From Heliocidaris tuberculata (lineage: Eukaryota; Echinodermata; Echinoidea; Camarodonta; Echinometridae), in assembly GCA_025618425.1 (NCBI GenBank), contig CM046842.1:30750885-30814884 (forward strand): a stretch of 64,000 nucleotides of DNA, in the 5' to 3' direction. Position 1 is the stretch's first letter. Each line of letters begins with the position of its first letter. Made by a program: the position numbers and the translations under genes. Below are positions 32,840 through 44,904 of this stretch, one piece after another. Below the pieces are notes generated by a model that saw only the letters and a program-made list of their open reading frames with translations, was not told the DNA's origin and did no database searches.

Positions 32840-35800
32840 ATGGCCGCTCCTAACCACACTATTTACATCAACAACCTCAACGAAAAGATTAAAAAAGATG
32901 GTGAGATCTCATTATGGAATTAGTAAAAAGAGAACATTAAAAAAATAAGATTAGTAGAGACTAAAGAGAGAGAATTTATAAAAAATGGAATATGAAAAAT
33001 TATTAAGCGAAAGAGAAAGAGGATTGTATGATATGTACTGCATGCCGAAACAATTTAAATCACCAATCACACAAGTCTTATTGAAATGGGGCCAGGCTTA
33101 CATTATATGTCTCCTTTACCCTCTCCTTCATTCTCATCAGTTTCTCTCCATTTTCTGGAGTTTCCATTTTCATGAGTATCCGTCCCATTTTCATAAATTT
33201 GTGATTTTCTGAAGGATCTTTCTATTCTCATCAGCATCTGTCCATTTCTTCCTCATCCGTACAAAACTCTAAGAAATCCGCATTATTATTGTTTGTATGA
33301 AGGGTTTTCAGGCGACCAGAAAAATTGGCGTATCTCATGGTTTGCGCAAAAGTACCCGGATGACCGTGCAATTTTAGAACAATATCTCATGGTTTGTGTA
33401 AAAGTGCCCGGATGACCGTGCAATATATCTCCATATCTCATGGTTTGGGGTGCGCGTGACGCGTAAAAAAGTGAATACGCGCTTAAATACGAGAAGGTTA
33501 AGACAATGGATGTATGCGCGCAGCTCTTGCAAGATGCTTGGGTAAGGACAAAAATGTTTCTCTACCTTTGTTTTATGTCAAAGTCAATACAAAAACACAA
33601 AGACATGTAATGGTGAAAATTAAGGAACTAGGTATCATACAATTAATAATAATAATATTGAATGGCTTTTCTTTACTTACTCGCTTTGAAAATATTTCAC
33701 TCGTCGTGCCGACTCGTGAAATATGTTCATAGCTCGTGCGATATATCTTTGTATCCCACTCAAGGCCATTCAATATTATATAAATATTCCATCTTTTCTC
33801 AGATTTGGGTCTGATCTTGGACATCATTGCTCTCAAGACCCTTAGGATAGAGGAGGATAAGGAGAGAGCTGAGAAAGGATGGGAGAGAGAGAGAAAGGAA
33901 AAAAAGGAAAGTAAGGGATTGAAAGAGGAAAGGAGAAAGAGAGAGAGAGAGATAGAGGAAAGAAGAGAATGGGAGATTAGGGAAGGAGATAAGGAGAGAG
34001 ATAATATAAGAATCTCAATTTGATCATCCTCTCCTTCATAGTACTCAAGAAGTCCTTTAATACTACTCTAAAATGAGAAACTTTCACACGCATTTAATGT
34101 TTGCGCATTTCACAAGTGATTCGGATTCGCGAAAGTTTCATGCTTCGAAATCATTGAATCATAATTGACTAAATTAACACTAAATTTTTGCACATCGCGA
34201 AAGTTTCTTGCCGTGAAAATGGCTGTCATTTATAATTCGTGAAAGTTTCATGTCGCGAACGTTTCTGGTTTTGCAGTATTTTCTGTCAGTTCAGTCAGAT
34301 CTTGAACATTGTAGCCGTCAAGTCCCTAACAATGAGAGGAGATCAGGAGAGAGTTGAGAGAGGGAGAGAGAAAGAAAGGGAGGGAGACAAGGAGAGTAGG
34401 AGTTACCGAGAGAGATCATCTCATAAAAATCTTTCTATATTTTCTCTCTCGCAGAACTCAAGAAGTCCTTGTACGCCATCTTCTCTCAGTTCGGACAGAT
34501 CTTGGACATCGTTGCGCTCAAGACCCTTAAGATGAGAGGTCAAGCGTTTGTTATCTTCAGAGATATCACCTCGGCTACCAGCGCATTACGATCAATGCAA
34601 GGCTTCCCTTTCTATGATAAACCAATGGTATGGGAAACTTACATAATGATAATTAGAACAGTAATGCAGTTCTTTTATAGTGCATATCACAAAATGTTAT
34701 GTCTCTATTGAGTGCAACTCTTCTCTTTCTATGATAAACCAGTGGCATGGAAAACTACTTACATACATACAGAAATTATTTGCAATGGAAATGTTCTTTA
34801 GTTTTAGTGAGTTCATAGAATTTCCGTGCCACAAAATGAAATAATCACAACTGACACATTTTAGCAATTCTCAATAGTTTCTTGCTGTGAACATCGTTGT
34901 TATTTTCATTTTGCAACAGTTTGTTCCTTTTTGATGATAATTATGAATCTCTCATAAGTTGTTCTCAAGAATATAATTGCCAAATTGATCCCCCTTGAAG
35001 AAGAAAAAAAATAATGTGGAGCCCTAGCTTCTGTATTGTTAAAATAATATTTTATACTATCGTTTGTGTGTTTGACAGAGGATACAGTACTCCAAGTCCA
35101 AGTCAGATGCCATTGCCAAGATGCAAGGAACATACGTCCCAAGAGAGAAGAGAATAGAGAAGAAGAAAGCAGACGGTGAGTGTTGTCTAGTTTATTCTTC
35201 ATCTCAGAAGTTGTTGTCATTAGAGGAGCCCATATTGAGCAAATGTCGCTAGTGCAAATCCTATACTTGTTGCTTTAACCGAAAAGGGCTGGGTTATTTT
35301 GGTAATCTCACACCCGGGTGGGGGGGGGGGGGGATCTTGAGCTCGAGGGCTCAAAGGAATTTAAGTTCTTATTTAACAAAACTCAAATTGCTTCTCCCCA
35401 AAAATTTGGCCAATTGTGAAGGTGCATATTTCTTATTCACTCTGGTTGTCAAAAGTCCCCTTGTCTATAGTGGTCATTATGATAAAAAAAATACATGATT
35501 TGTTGTGGAACCTGTCTACGCTGGCAGGGTGGTCTTTATAACCATGTTTCTCTTGTATAGTTCTTGATAAAGCCCACCGCACACTATACGATCGACTATG
35601 ATCTGATTTTGGAAATAAAATACAATAGCGTTAAATAGAGGCATTTTGACAAATACAAACTACCTGATTCAGGTTCCGAACAATAATATGAATACTCAAC
35701 ATAGGAAATTGGTGCGATGTCAGCCTTATATCCGGAATAAGGACCAGGACTGCTCTGACGTCACTACGATTCGAAGCCTGTTTGGCCTTTCCTCCAACTA

Positions 35801-37651
35801 GAAGGCTCGTAATAGGCTGTAATTTCGATTTTACTATCTATGTAACTATTCAGAACCTTAAACATATTTCATGTGTTTAACTGTTTATATCTAATGCTAT
35901 TACATTTTCTTTCAAAATCGGAGCGTAGACCGATCGTATAGTATGGGGTAGGCTTAAGATTTCAATTCTAACATGTATTCTTGTGCTCTCTATTGATGTT
36001 AACATAGAGCCGGTGAAAGGAAGGAAGAACCGGCAGAACAGGCACGCAGACGTGGTCATCCCACCCCCCTCACAGATCCCCATGCCTGGTGCTCCTCCAG
36101 CCAACCAGCCTCCACCCCTGTTGGGTGACATGGCTATGATGGGACAACCTCCCATCCAGGTCCCCCCGGCACCCGCTCCAGGTTTGTATCACGGACATAC
36201 ATTAAAACACTAGATAGGGAACATATGTGTCTATCTTGACTTCACCACTGATATACATTACAACACTAAGATACCCAACATTTCTGTCTACCTTGCCGTC
36301 ATGTCTACCTCATTAGTACCAGTGATATACTGTAAACGCTGTTAAATTCGCACGATTCAATTTTCGCAGGTTCTTAAATTCGCGCTGCACAATTACACGC
36401 TCGTGTACACCCATTCCTTTTATTAATTTACACACACGCAGTCCATTCAAATGCATACAGCATGCGCAACTACACACGCGCGCTCAAAACTGAATTGGAC
36501 ACACACACACATATTAATGTGCTGAAGCATTTACAGTACATGACAAGACTTTTAAGACGAAACTTTTACACTTGTCAGTGCTAGTATACTATGGATTTAG
36601 TAACCTTATATAGCCAATCTGTATTGAATATTTCAATATTGTATTGCAAGTGCATTGTAAAAAGATACCATGGAAATTTCACACCTGCATGTGGTTAGCC
36701 AAATCTTGCATACTCCATTAAAACCTGAGAATGGAATATGATGCTGGCTTCTTCATACCATTTCTCATTCCAAGTTCTGAAAGTCAACATCTGCTCATTT
36801 CTCTGTAAGTTAAGTCATTATTTAGAAGATATTCAGTAATTCTATTATTTCTTCTTCTTTTTTGTTTATTCCAGTGGTTCCTGATGAGCCTAACAACATC
36901 CTCTTCTTGACCAACCTACCTGAAGAAACCAATGAACTCATGCTGGAGGTCTTATTCAAACAGTAAGTATTTATGATATTTTGTGATGGTTGAAGGTGAT
37001 ATAAAAAGAAATTGCAAGTCTTTCAATCAATCGCAAATTTACAATCTCCTGTCTCTTATGTACAGAGTCGCGATTGATGTCAATCTCAAATTAACTTGTG
37101 ATCAATCGCTACTCTTTATAAGACGGAACCAAGGTAAAGGTGGCAGATAATTTTTGAGCTTTCCCATTCTTTTTATTTGTATGTAGAAGAATATTGTAGA
37201 ATACAGAATACAGTGCATAAAATTCTATCCCATATCCCTTTGCTGACTTGCTGCATATTATGCAATTCATGAATAGGACATTTTAAATAAATAAGCATTG
37301 ATATAAAGATTCAGTAAGACACATATTGGTAACTTGTAGTTCACCGGGTAATTAAAAATAAGATGCAGAGTTCCGTAGATCCGGGGGGGGGGGGGGAGAC
37401 AAAATCGGCCCATGTTTCCCCACCAAAATTTCCCCCTCCCAAATTTTAATTGGCACCAATTTGAACCACCTCCTTTTTATTGTTTTCACAGATTCAACGG
37501 CTACAAGGAGGTCCGTCTCGTCCCTGGAAGACACGACATCGCGTTTGTGGAGTTTAGCAACGAGCAACAGTCAGGCACAGCCAAAGACGCCTTGCAAGGG
37601 TTCAAAATCACGCCAACAAACACTCTCAAAATTGCATTCGCCAAAAAGTAG
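32840..37651 (+). CDS. SNRPA: U1A/U2B''-family snRNP protein (SNF-like), two RRMs
   Basis: RNA-binding protein of the U1 and/or U2 snRNP, nuclear splicing machinery. Exons: 32840-32900, 34455-34627, 35079-35175, 36008-36181, 36875-36962, 37492-37651; 753 nt, 250 aa. RRM1 has RNP2 IYINNL (8-13) and RNP1 RGQAFVIF (48-55). A Pro-rich linker is encoded by exon 4. RRM2 has ILFLTNLP (177-184) and DIAFVEF (about 213-219), ending KIAFAKK. The RRM1 segment [12 protein letters not shown] resembles vertebrate U2B'', while the Pro-rich linker resembles U1A, so this is likely the single ancestral-type gene (compare Drosophila snf). The symbol could equally be SNRPB2. An acceptor at 32810-32811 implies an upstream non-coding exon. 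Two broken copies of exon 2 lie in intron 1. Confidence 0.94.
33331..33460. repeat. About 51-bp tandem repeat, 2.4 units
   Basis: TATCTCATGGTTTG begins units at about 33332, 33383 and 33434; the first two share CCCGGATGACCGTGCAAT. In snRNP intron 1. Confidence 0.85.
33654..33778. mobile_element. Short palindromic MITE
   Basis: ATATTGAATGGC and GCCATTCAATAT ends with TTTCACTCGTCGTG / TCGTGAAATA motifs inside. In snRNP intron 1, next to exon 2 copy A. Confidence 0.75.
33797..33850 (+). pseudogene. Decayed copy A of snRNP exon 2 (3' half)
   Basis: TCTGATCTTGGACATCATTG (33811-33830) followed by CTCAAGACCCTTAGGATAG copies the real exon at 34495-34535, which encodes [14 protein letters not shown]. 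After about 50 nt it runs into a GAGA-rich purine tract instead of the rest of the exon. It lies about 685 bp upstream of the functional exon in intron 1. Confidence 0.85.
33850..34020. repeat. Purine-rich GAGA tract
   Basis: About 170 nt of almost pure A/G following the decayed exon 2 copy A; a shorter one (34340-34420) follows copy B. No such tract follows the real exon. Confidence 0.85.
34034..34350 (+). pseudogene. Decayed split copy B of snRNP exon 2
   Basis: The 5' part at 34034-34058 (CATAG then TACTCAAGAAGTCCTTT) keeps an acceptor-like AG and the exon start. The 3' part at 34272-34345 (TCAGTTCAGTCAGATCTTG, then GTAGCCGTCAAGTCCCTAAC and ATGAGAGG) copies the RNP1-proximal segment. Between them are about 213 bp of unrelated sequence with GCGAAAGTTTC repeats. 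Offset of the 3' part to the real exon is 200 bp; of the 5' part 413 bp. Frame is broken. Confidence 0.83.
37010..37130. mobile_element. Partial MITE (CTCTTTATAAGACGG type)
   Basis: ATCAATCGCAAATTTACAATCTC and TCTTTATAAGACGGAACC match the element nested at 59044-59201. In snRNP intron 5. Confidence 0.7.
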
Positions 37652-38937
37652 TTTCTCTCCTTTTCCCTCGATGGATATAACTGGACATGTCACCTGCCTT
37701 AATACATTTGTTACCAGTCATATCTGGAATTTATGGCTTTTGGCAAAAGGAGGAATTTTTTTTTTAGTGGTTGAGAATCATCCTAGGTTTTACTCCCCGG
37801 GTTTCGTTTCTTCAAATAACAAAATATCAAATGACAAATGACAAGAGACTCCTGGAACTTTGTAAGTGTATATATAGAACTGAAAGAGATTAGGTGATTA
37901 TTTTTCCTGCTGCATTTTTTCCTGTGGTTTGCAACTCTTAGAAAATGCAGCACGAAAGAGAAATCCTTTTGTGTTACCTTTTTCTTTAACAGAAAATGTC
38001 TTTGTCACCAAAGTCTTGCAAATTTTCTCAAAATTTTCTTTGCACAAGATCACACATTCATCTTAATGTTACTTAACCTGGAAATGGTTGATAACAGGTA
38101 GTATCAGCAGTTTATATCATGACTGCAAAAACGAACTATTTTATTATTTGTGCCAGAGGATGAAAGTGGCACCCAGCGAATCTGCTAATCTACATCGAAA
38201 GAAAATAAGTCAAAGCTCCCTCTATTGGCCGGGGTATGTGAGGACCATATCAGTGTATGTTTATTCCACTGATTCAAAGGCCCCTTATATTGTCCACATC
38301 GTATATGTTTCTCTCCTGGCTGGCATACTCTGGTTTCCATGACAACCCGATGTCATATTTAACCTGTTGGTATTGGCTGATTGGCAACATTCACACTAGC
38401 AGTGCTTTTCGTTCCATCGTTGGTCGTCGTCCGTACAAGTCGCATTCAAATCTTCACAGTGGGAACATACACTCTAAAAAGGTCAAGTTTAATGTTGTCC
38501 TCCCTTAAAATTGATACATGTAGATACAATCAGTATGTCTGATTTCTGATTCACAATGCATGACTTCTTACCTTGTCTCTCTCTGTCCACCTAAGATATT
38601 ACTAGTAATGTACAGGGTACTCCTGATACAACAAACGTGGATAAATGAGAGTTCATAATACAAAGGAAAAGGGTTGGCCAACAGACCCTCATCAAACTGG
38701 GAATAATACCCTGTACCATTTGTTTGATTTCAAGGACACTGTAAGACTTTATTATACTCTGAAATAAATTTGCTCAAAAATATTTTGAGTCAAATGATTT
38801 TGGGATATGATGATGATAGCAATTGAATACCATCTTTTTTTGTTTTCTTCTTTGAAGCCACCTATTCATCTTTCTTAATGGGGGACTAGATCATATCACA
38901 TTTTTTATTTTGTTAATTCTTTTTGTTGCTTTCTGTC
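37652..38937. other. snRNP 3' flank, no gene seen
   Basis: Probably contains the 3'UTR; an AATAAA at about 38762 is a candidate polyadenylation signal. No further exon recognised. Confidence 0.5.
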
Positions 38938-39102
38938 TCAGTATAACAAACTCCTTGGGACCAAGGAAATTACCTCTTTATATCAAAACCTTGTTATATC
39001 AGGGCTATAATACAGTAGAATACAAAGAAGTGGGACCTGCAAAATTACCTTGTTATAACAAGAGATTGTTATAAAAGTATTCTTTATAACGAGGTTCCAC
39101 TG
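38938..39102. mobile_element. MITE family B copy
   Basis: Left end diverged (CAGTATAACAAACTCC), right end GAGGTTCCACTG followed by TA. Confidence 0.85.
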
Positions 39103-39175
39103 TAATAATGTAACTTTATAATGTAAGTTGAATTTTGTAACATTTAGTACTGTCCACACTGTCTTGTTTGCTATA

Positions 39176-39349
39176 CAGTTAACTCTGCATAAGTCGACCT
39201 TCCATAAGTCGAATAATCGCCTTAGTCGAAGCAATTTTTCAGAACAGAATGAGCAAAACATGTGTTTTTCACCTCTTCTAAGTCGAATTTCGCCTAAGTC
39301 AAACAGATTTCTGTGGTCCCAAGAGATTCGACTTAGGCAGAGTTACCTG
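39176..39349. mobile_element. TA-flanked MITE (CAGTTAACTCTGCATAAGTCGA)
   Basis: Starts CAGTTAACTCTGCATAAG, ends TTAGGCAGAGTTACCTG, TA on both sides; AAGTCGA motifs recur inside in both orientations. It lies 74 bp from a family B copy and is likely another pogo-like derivative. Confidence 0.85.
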
Positions 39350-39707
39350 TATTTTGTGATACAAAAACTAATGAGATGGAGCAGAAAGGACTACGCTTGG
39401 GTCAGTTGTCAGAGCTGCTCTATGTCTAAATTTTGGGATTGTGTAATGTGTAAAAGTCGCATGATGTGTGTTTCAAGTCACAAGATCTGTGACCTTGATC
39501 CAGCTGACCTGCTTTTCCTTGCGTGTCCCATGATGCATTGCACACTCTTGCACATGGCGCGTATCTCTCAACAGCTCCTTCAAAGCTGCTTTCTGATTGG
39601 TCATCCACCATGATCACATCCACCAATCACAGCTCAGTGTAGGTATCACATGGTTTGTATGGAAAGTTGGGAACAGAATCCCAATAATGCAGGGTGTTTT
39701 AGAACAT

Positions 39708-39961
39708 GGGTGGATCCCGGATTTCCTAAAACAGGAGGCACAATGTTGAAAAAAATTTCTGACAAGGAAAAAAGAAAGGAAATAAAGAAAGGTCATCTTG
39801 TCATTTTTTATCCCTATTCACTAAAAAAACATAGGTCAATTCCTCAAAGGGGGGCAATTTTTTGGAGTTGTGTACTGAAGGTATGCCACTCAGGTTTCAG
39901 GGGGGGGGGATGGACCAGGTGTGCCTGCCCCCCCCCCCCCCCTTTCTAAATCCGCCAGTGG
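39708..39961. mobile_element. G/C-run element
   Basis: GGGTGGATCCCGGATTTCC to TCTAAATCCGCCAGTGG with G-run and C-run at about 39900 and 39930. Confidence 0.55.
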
Positions 39962-40244
39962 TTGAATAAAAGGCAAATGGGGGTCCACAGTTCAAATTGT
40001 AGAATACAAGTATCCAGTACCAACATGATTCATCAACAGCTCTTCGTGTTCTCGTTACGTTTCTTGGTTCGTCTGGATTATACAGCAAAAGCAAGTTTTG
40101 ATTCCGATTTGCAAGATTGTTTGGAAAATGGAAGCCATTTGGGTTTTATGTTAATTATAAGTGATGCAGATTTTAGGGCTACACGTATTTTGTAATCATC
40201 ATTTTCCTTGTACATAATTTCTTCATCTCTGAGGAAGCAATGTA

Positions 40245-40282
<38 letters not shown>

Positions 40283-40440
40283 TTGCGGTGTAAATAAAAC
40301 TTAAGCTCATGATAATTTCTACAATATTGTTCTTATTGCCTTTTCAGTGTCTATAATATGTGTTGTAAATTACATGTACGTGTAGTTGTTATTAGACCCA
40401 CAGAAGTGATTTTTCGTCTCGCTGCAATCGAGATGTGGAC

Positions 40441-40597
40441 TGGGTTTCACAAAAATTGTTATTCACAAAAATTGTTATCAATAACAATTGCTCAAATTCT
40501 ATTACAAATCTTTCAGCTAATCAAATGGAAGGATTTCAGTAGCTTATATCGCTTATTGTAACTTGTATATTAATTACAAGTTTTATGAAACAGGGCC
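40441..40597. mobile_element. MITE family A copy
   Basis: TGGGTTTCACAAAAATTG to AAGTTTTATGAAACAGGGCC with the internal AATTGTTAT block duplicated on the left. Confidence 0.8.
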
Positions 40598-40729
40598 ATG
40601 ATCTTAGTTTGAAAGTCTATTTCCATCAGGGGCCCATTTTGGATAATTTGGTGGGGGTTATTTTTCCTGTTTTTTCTTAGTGTGCTCGACTTGCAACTTT
40701 TGTCATGAAAAATCAAAATATTAAATCAG

Positions 40730-40910
40730 AAGAAAATGAGAGAGAACGAAAGAGGACAAGAGACAGGAGTAAAGTAGAAAATAAAACAGCAACAGTGCAA
40801 AGGAAAGAAAGTGAGAAGGAGAGGGAGGAGAAAGGGAGAGAGAGACAGTGTGAAGGAGAGAGAGAACGGGAGAGAATCTGAAGGAGAGAGAGAAAGGGAG
40901 AGAGTGGCTT
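40730..40910. repeat. GAGA-rich purine tract
   Basis: A/G microsatellite-like sequence; the minus-strand frame across it is spurious. Confidence 0.85.
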
Positions 40911-40965
40911 GCGTAGTCGGAGACTAGCATAATGGGTAGATACATTGATTTATTGTAGTAAATCA

Positions 40966-41887
40966 TTAAAGGTCCTATTCAAAGAAAATCACAAAAATGG
41001 CAAATAATGTATCACTAGAAACTGGGAAGCTTACAGATGGCAATCGTATAAGTTTTACGTCAATTGATTTGAAAATTGATTGAAAAATAACACAAATAAT
41101 AACACTTCTCAGCATCTGGGATATCCGAGCGATTCGCCAGAAATATAGCGATGTTTTGATGACGTCACACCGGTGACCAATCCTGCCTTTGCAGACGACG
41201 TCCTATAACGAATGAACGTAATTGCAATGCAATTATTTTTCAAATTATAAAGAGTTTGGTGTATTTAAACATGACCGTATTTCACACCATTCTAAAAGGG
41301 GAGTGAAACAATTCTGATAACTAAAATCTTTTGTTTGTAAATATACAGGATAAGGATCAATGATCAATCAAAGAAACCACACTTTCGAATTGAAAAGCCC
41401 GCCGAATAATAGCATGGACTGTATACATTCCTTCTTTAAACGCAGAAAATGCCGCGGTGCATGCAGCTGAAAACTCAATGGCGTCTCATTTCGTTTACAA
41501 GCGAGTGATTCCTTTATTTTGTTAACACTGTATTTTTCATCAAAATAATACCATACACGAAGTTTAGAGTGAGGCAACAGATTAACATTCAGACAGACGC
41601 TAGTGGAGTAAGAGAAATAAATGAAGAGGACATGACAAAACAGGCACCGAAAATGTGTAAGATGTTGTGGGACATCGTCTGCTTAGGCAGGATTGGTCCC
41701 TGGTGTGACGTCACATATCCCAGCAGCGTTCGAAGAGCTCTTCAGGTGCTATAGCAAGGCTGTATTTTACAACTTTATAATTCGTAAATTATCATTATTT
41801 CAAATGTTTCCATGCGTTGAATTTGGATAACTTTGTTTAATCATAAGAATCAAATAAATAATTAAAATCAACAGAGTTCTACTTTAA
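40966..41887. mobile_element. TTAA-bounded long inverted-repeat element, about 920 bp
   Basis: TTAAAGGTCCTATTC on the left and GAGTTCTACTTTAA on the right. The arms match at several blocks, e.g. GGTGACCAATCCTGCC with GGCAGGATTGGTCCC and GACGTCAC on both sides. About 200 interior bases are unpaired. No transposase. Confidence 0.8.
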
Positions 41888-41925
41888 AATCAGAATTAAT
41901 TGTATTATTTGCTAGATGCCTCCTC

Positions 41926-41984
41926 TTGCCTCCTCTTGCCTCCTCTTGCCTCCTCTTGCCTCCTCTTGCCTCCTCTTGCCTCGA
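41926..41984. repeat. Six tandem 10-bp units GCCTCCTCTT
   Basis: Perfect short tandem repeat that abuts a tRNA-like sequence. Confidence 0.95.
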
Positions 41985-42041
41985 ACCACGGTCCTTGCCG
42001 TCTGAAAGCCGATACCATACCACTAGGCTACTGACACCACC
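41979..42041 (-). other. tRNA-like sequence (SINE head or degenerate tRNA)
   Basis: On the minus strand TAGCCTAGTGG (A-box-like) is followed about 30 nt later by GTGGTTCGAGG (B-box-like). The anticodon arm does not pair properly, so this is not a functional tRNA. Confidence 0.55.
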
Positions 42042-42139
42042 TGATGATAAAGGTGTCACGAAATTATTTTGATCCTTCGAATCATGATGAGACTGAAATG
42101 TCATTATTTCAACAAAAAAAATCATTCAATGATGCGCGC

Positions 42140-42221
42140 TGCTGCAAGGATTCGAACTTGGGACTTTTGCTTCGAAAGCCGTTACCTTATAATTATACCG
42201 CTAGTCCACTAAGACGGCTCG
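42140..42221 (-). other. Second tRNA-like sequence
   Basis: Minus strand TTAGTGGACTAGCGG then AAGTTCGAATCCTTG, an A/B box pair in the right order; the body is too irregular for a tRNA. Same orientation as its neighbour 100 bp away. Confidence 0.55.
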
Positions 42222-42739
42222 ATAGTTGATGGGCACTGAATTAGCTTGACCATTGGAATTCCAAGAGGCGGCTACAGAGTTGCACAATCATGGCAATGAA
42301 TCGCCGTTAGATTTGCTTGTTTTTGTTATAATCAGCGATCCGTGGATCCAAGGGAATGCTTTCAGATATAAATCAGATTAAGCATACTTTGTCCGTCTTA
42401 GATAATCCTGTGAAATAGGACGAGGGGATTAGGCTTTTTAAGTTGTTATCGCTGATCATTTATTTTATATTACTTTCTTAAATAAAAATGGAATTATAAA
42501 GTTAAAATCAAAAACCTGCAACAATATTCCACTCTGCATCAGAGAAATAATCTGTCTTGCCACTTTCAAAAGATCCCTAAAAACATAACTCTTTCCCCAG
42601 TAATATAACGTTCTAATGTAATTTCTTACTTTTCGGAGTCTTTCTTTTTGCTGTTTTCTTTTCTTTTCAAATTTGTAATTTTGTAAACGCTATGGTAATT
42701 TCTGTTTTTAGCACTCCTAAATATTCATTAGTAGTAGTT
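42222..42739. other. Gene-free sequence
   Basis: No recognisable gene or repeat. Confidence 0.5.
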
Positions 42740-43707
42740 AGTGGCGGCACCAAGGGGGGGGGGCATTTGCCCCCCCCCAGTCAGAAGCTTTGCCCCCCCC
42801 CAGTTGCCCCCCCCCCCCCAATAATTTTCGGAGTGAAAAAAAATAAAAGGGTGGAAAATGAAAAAGAAAAGAAAAGGAAAGAAAAAAGTGAAAAAGGAAT
42901 GGAGAAAAGAAGGAAAAAGAAAGAAAACGGAAACTTGGAAAGCAGTGGCGGCATCAAGGTGGGGGGGGGGGGCATGGGGCAAATTTGTTCGCTCAGCTCG
43001 TGTAAATATCCTCATATTTGGGTAGTTTTATAGCCGAATAATTTCTGTACATTTCCACTATAATAGTGTCAAAATTTTTGCTCGCTCGCTCGCAATACAG
43101 GCCTATAACTCCCACCACATAATCAGGTCGCGAGATGATCAAATGTCCTCATATTGGGGTAGTTTTATAGCCAAATAATCATTTCTGTACATTTTCACCA
43201 CAAAAAGTTTCAAAATTTTTGCCCGTTCGCAATGTATAACTACCACCTTATTATCGGGCAGCAAGATGCTCAAATGTCCTCATATCTGGGTAGTTTCATA
43301 GCCGAATATAATTTCTGTACATTTTCACGACAAAAAGTGTTCGCAATAAATAACTACCACCTCATAATCGGGCAGCAAGATGCTCAAATGTCCTCATGCA
43401 TATTGTGGTAGTTTTATAACCGAATATGTAATTTCTGTACATTTTTACTACGAAAAATGTCAAAATTTTTGCTCGCTCGCTTCGCTCGCTCGCAGTATAT
43501 AACTAACACCTCTTTAAAATCGGGCTGTTCAGCTAGATGCTCAAAATGTCCTCATATCTGGGTAGGTTTATAGCCGAATATTCTGTACATTTTCACTACA
43601 AAAAGTGTCAAAAATTTTTTGTCCGCCCTTGCCCCCCCCCCCCCAACATTTTCTTTTGCCCCCATTTGCCCCCCCCCCCCCACTTTAAAAATCCTGGTGC
43701 CGCCACT
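42740..43707. mobile_element. G/C-run element with five-unit internal tandem array
   Basis: Ends AGTGGCGGCACCAAGGGGG and CCTGGTGCCGCCACT. Five units of about 115-155 bp start near 43011, 43149, 43279, 43394 and 43550 with CTCATATCTGGGTAGTTTTA. CGCTCGCTTCGCTCGCTCGC occurs at 43480. C-runs near both ends. Confidence 0.85.
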
Positions 43708-43708
43708 G

Positions 43709-43709
<1 letters not shown>

Positions 43710-43767
<58 letters not shown>

Positions 43768-43804
43768 CGTAGTAGTAGTAGTAGTAGTAGCATTAATGTT
43801 ATTA

Positions 43805-43868
<64 letters not shown>

Positions 43869-43870
43869 TA
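43710..43870. repeat. Adjacent (GTA)n, (TTA)n and (TCA)n arrays
   Basis: Three trinucleotide arrays in series directly after the right end of the preceding element; they create spurious homopolymeric frames. Confidence 0.97.
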
Positions 43871-44904
43871 CAAAGAAGACATCATATCAAATCAAATCAA
43901 ATGACAAAACCATAACAAGAATACATAATAATACGCTAGGGAATTAGAAATAGCAATCCTTATCTTAGCAGTTTTCTAGTCTACATTTATCGTTTATTGT
44001 ATATCAAATGATAGGTTACAGTGTGACTTTATTGTAGGAATCCACGCCAATTAGTCAGCGGTACTATAAACATGATAGACACCTTTGACAATTTTTTGCT
44101 ACACTTTTGACTTTTGCCGTAATTAATACTTTACGCCAATTTCAACAGTTTTCATCTAGGGGATCTAGCTTCCCATAATATTTGAGCTTCGATGATTGAG
44201 TTGTATAGGTAGAGATTAAGGACAAGGTGGGAATAAAAAGTTTTCTTCCATTTGCTTTTTGTCTTCTTTATATAAACTTGAATTGAGCGTCTTACTTTCT
44301 CGGGTCATCACCTTGATTACTGTGTGATATCAGTGATAAACAAGTACAGGTACCGTAATGCTATGTATTATTTTTGTATTGATTTATTAAAATAGCAACC
44401 TCGTAGCTAGGATTTTAATTTCGGGGGGGGGGGGGAGGCGGTTGCGATCGATGATGAGCACGCGAAGGGGTGGGAGCAGGGAGGGGGGATTTCCCCTTCC
44501 CGCTCAAACGTAATTTTAGCAAATTTGCCAAGATAACGGCTCGTAGCACCTTTTAGGCGGAAAGTTGGCCCTGACTGCTTTTCAAGTATTTGGATACAAT
44601 ACGACACTGTACATGATGATGTAATAGGGGTTGGCGCAAAGGAGGGAGGGTTTTCCCCTTCCGGCGCAAAGCGTGAAAGCTTTGACTTTTTTAGCACTGA
44701 TTTTGAGAGAAATAAAGGCTCGTAGCACCTTTTTAAAGGAAGCTTGAGTCTTGAGAGAAAGATAAGGGTTTGTAGCACCTTTTTAGGCGGAAAGTTAGTT
44801 ATCAAATTTCATTAAAATAATTATATAGATAGGCCTAACGGCTCATAGCACCTTTTAAGGCTTTTTTTCTCTCAACATTTCTTGAATCTCTATTGTCAAT
44901 AAAT

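Noticed and set aside
41979..42221. Functional tRNA genes
   Set aside because: A and B boxes are present but acceptor and anticodon stems do not pair.
42692..43033. Lys/Glu-rich frame
   Set aside because: Purine-rich interior of a G/C-run element.
43537..43947. Poly-Ser, poly-Ile and poly-Val frames
   Set aside because: Pure trinucleotide repeats open in several frames.
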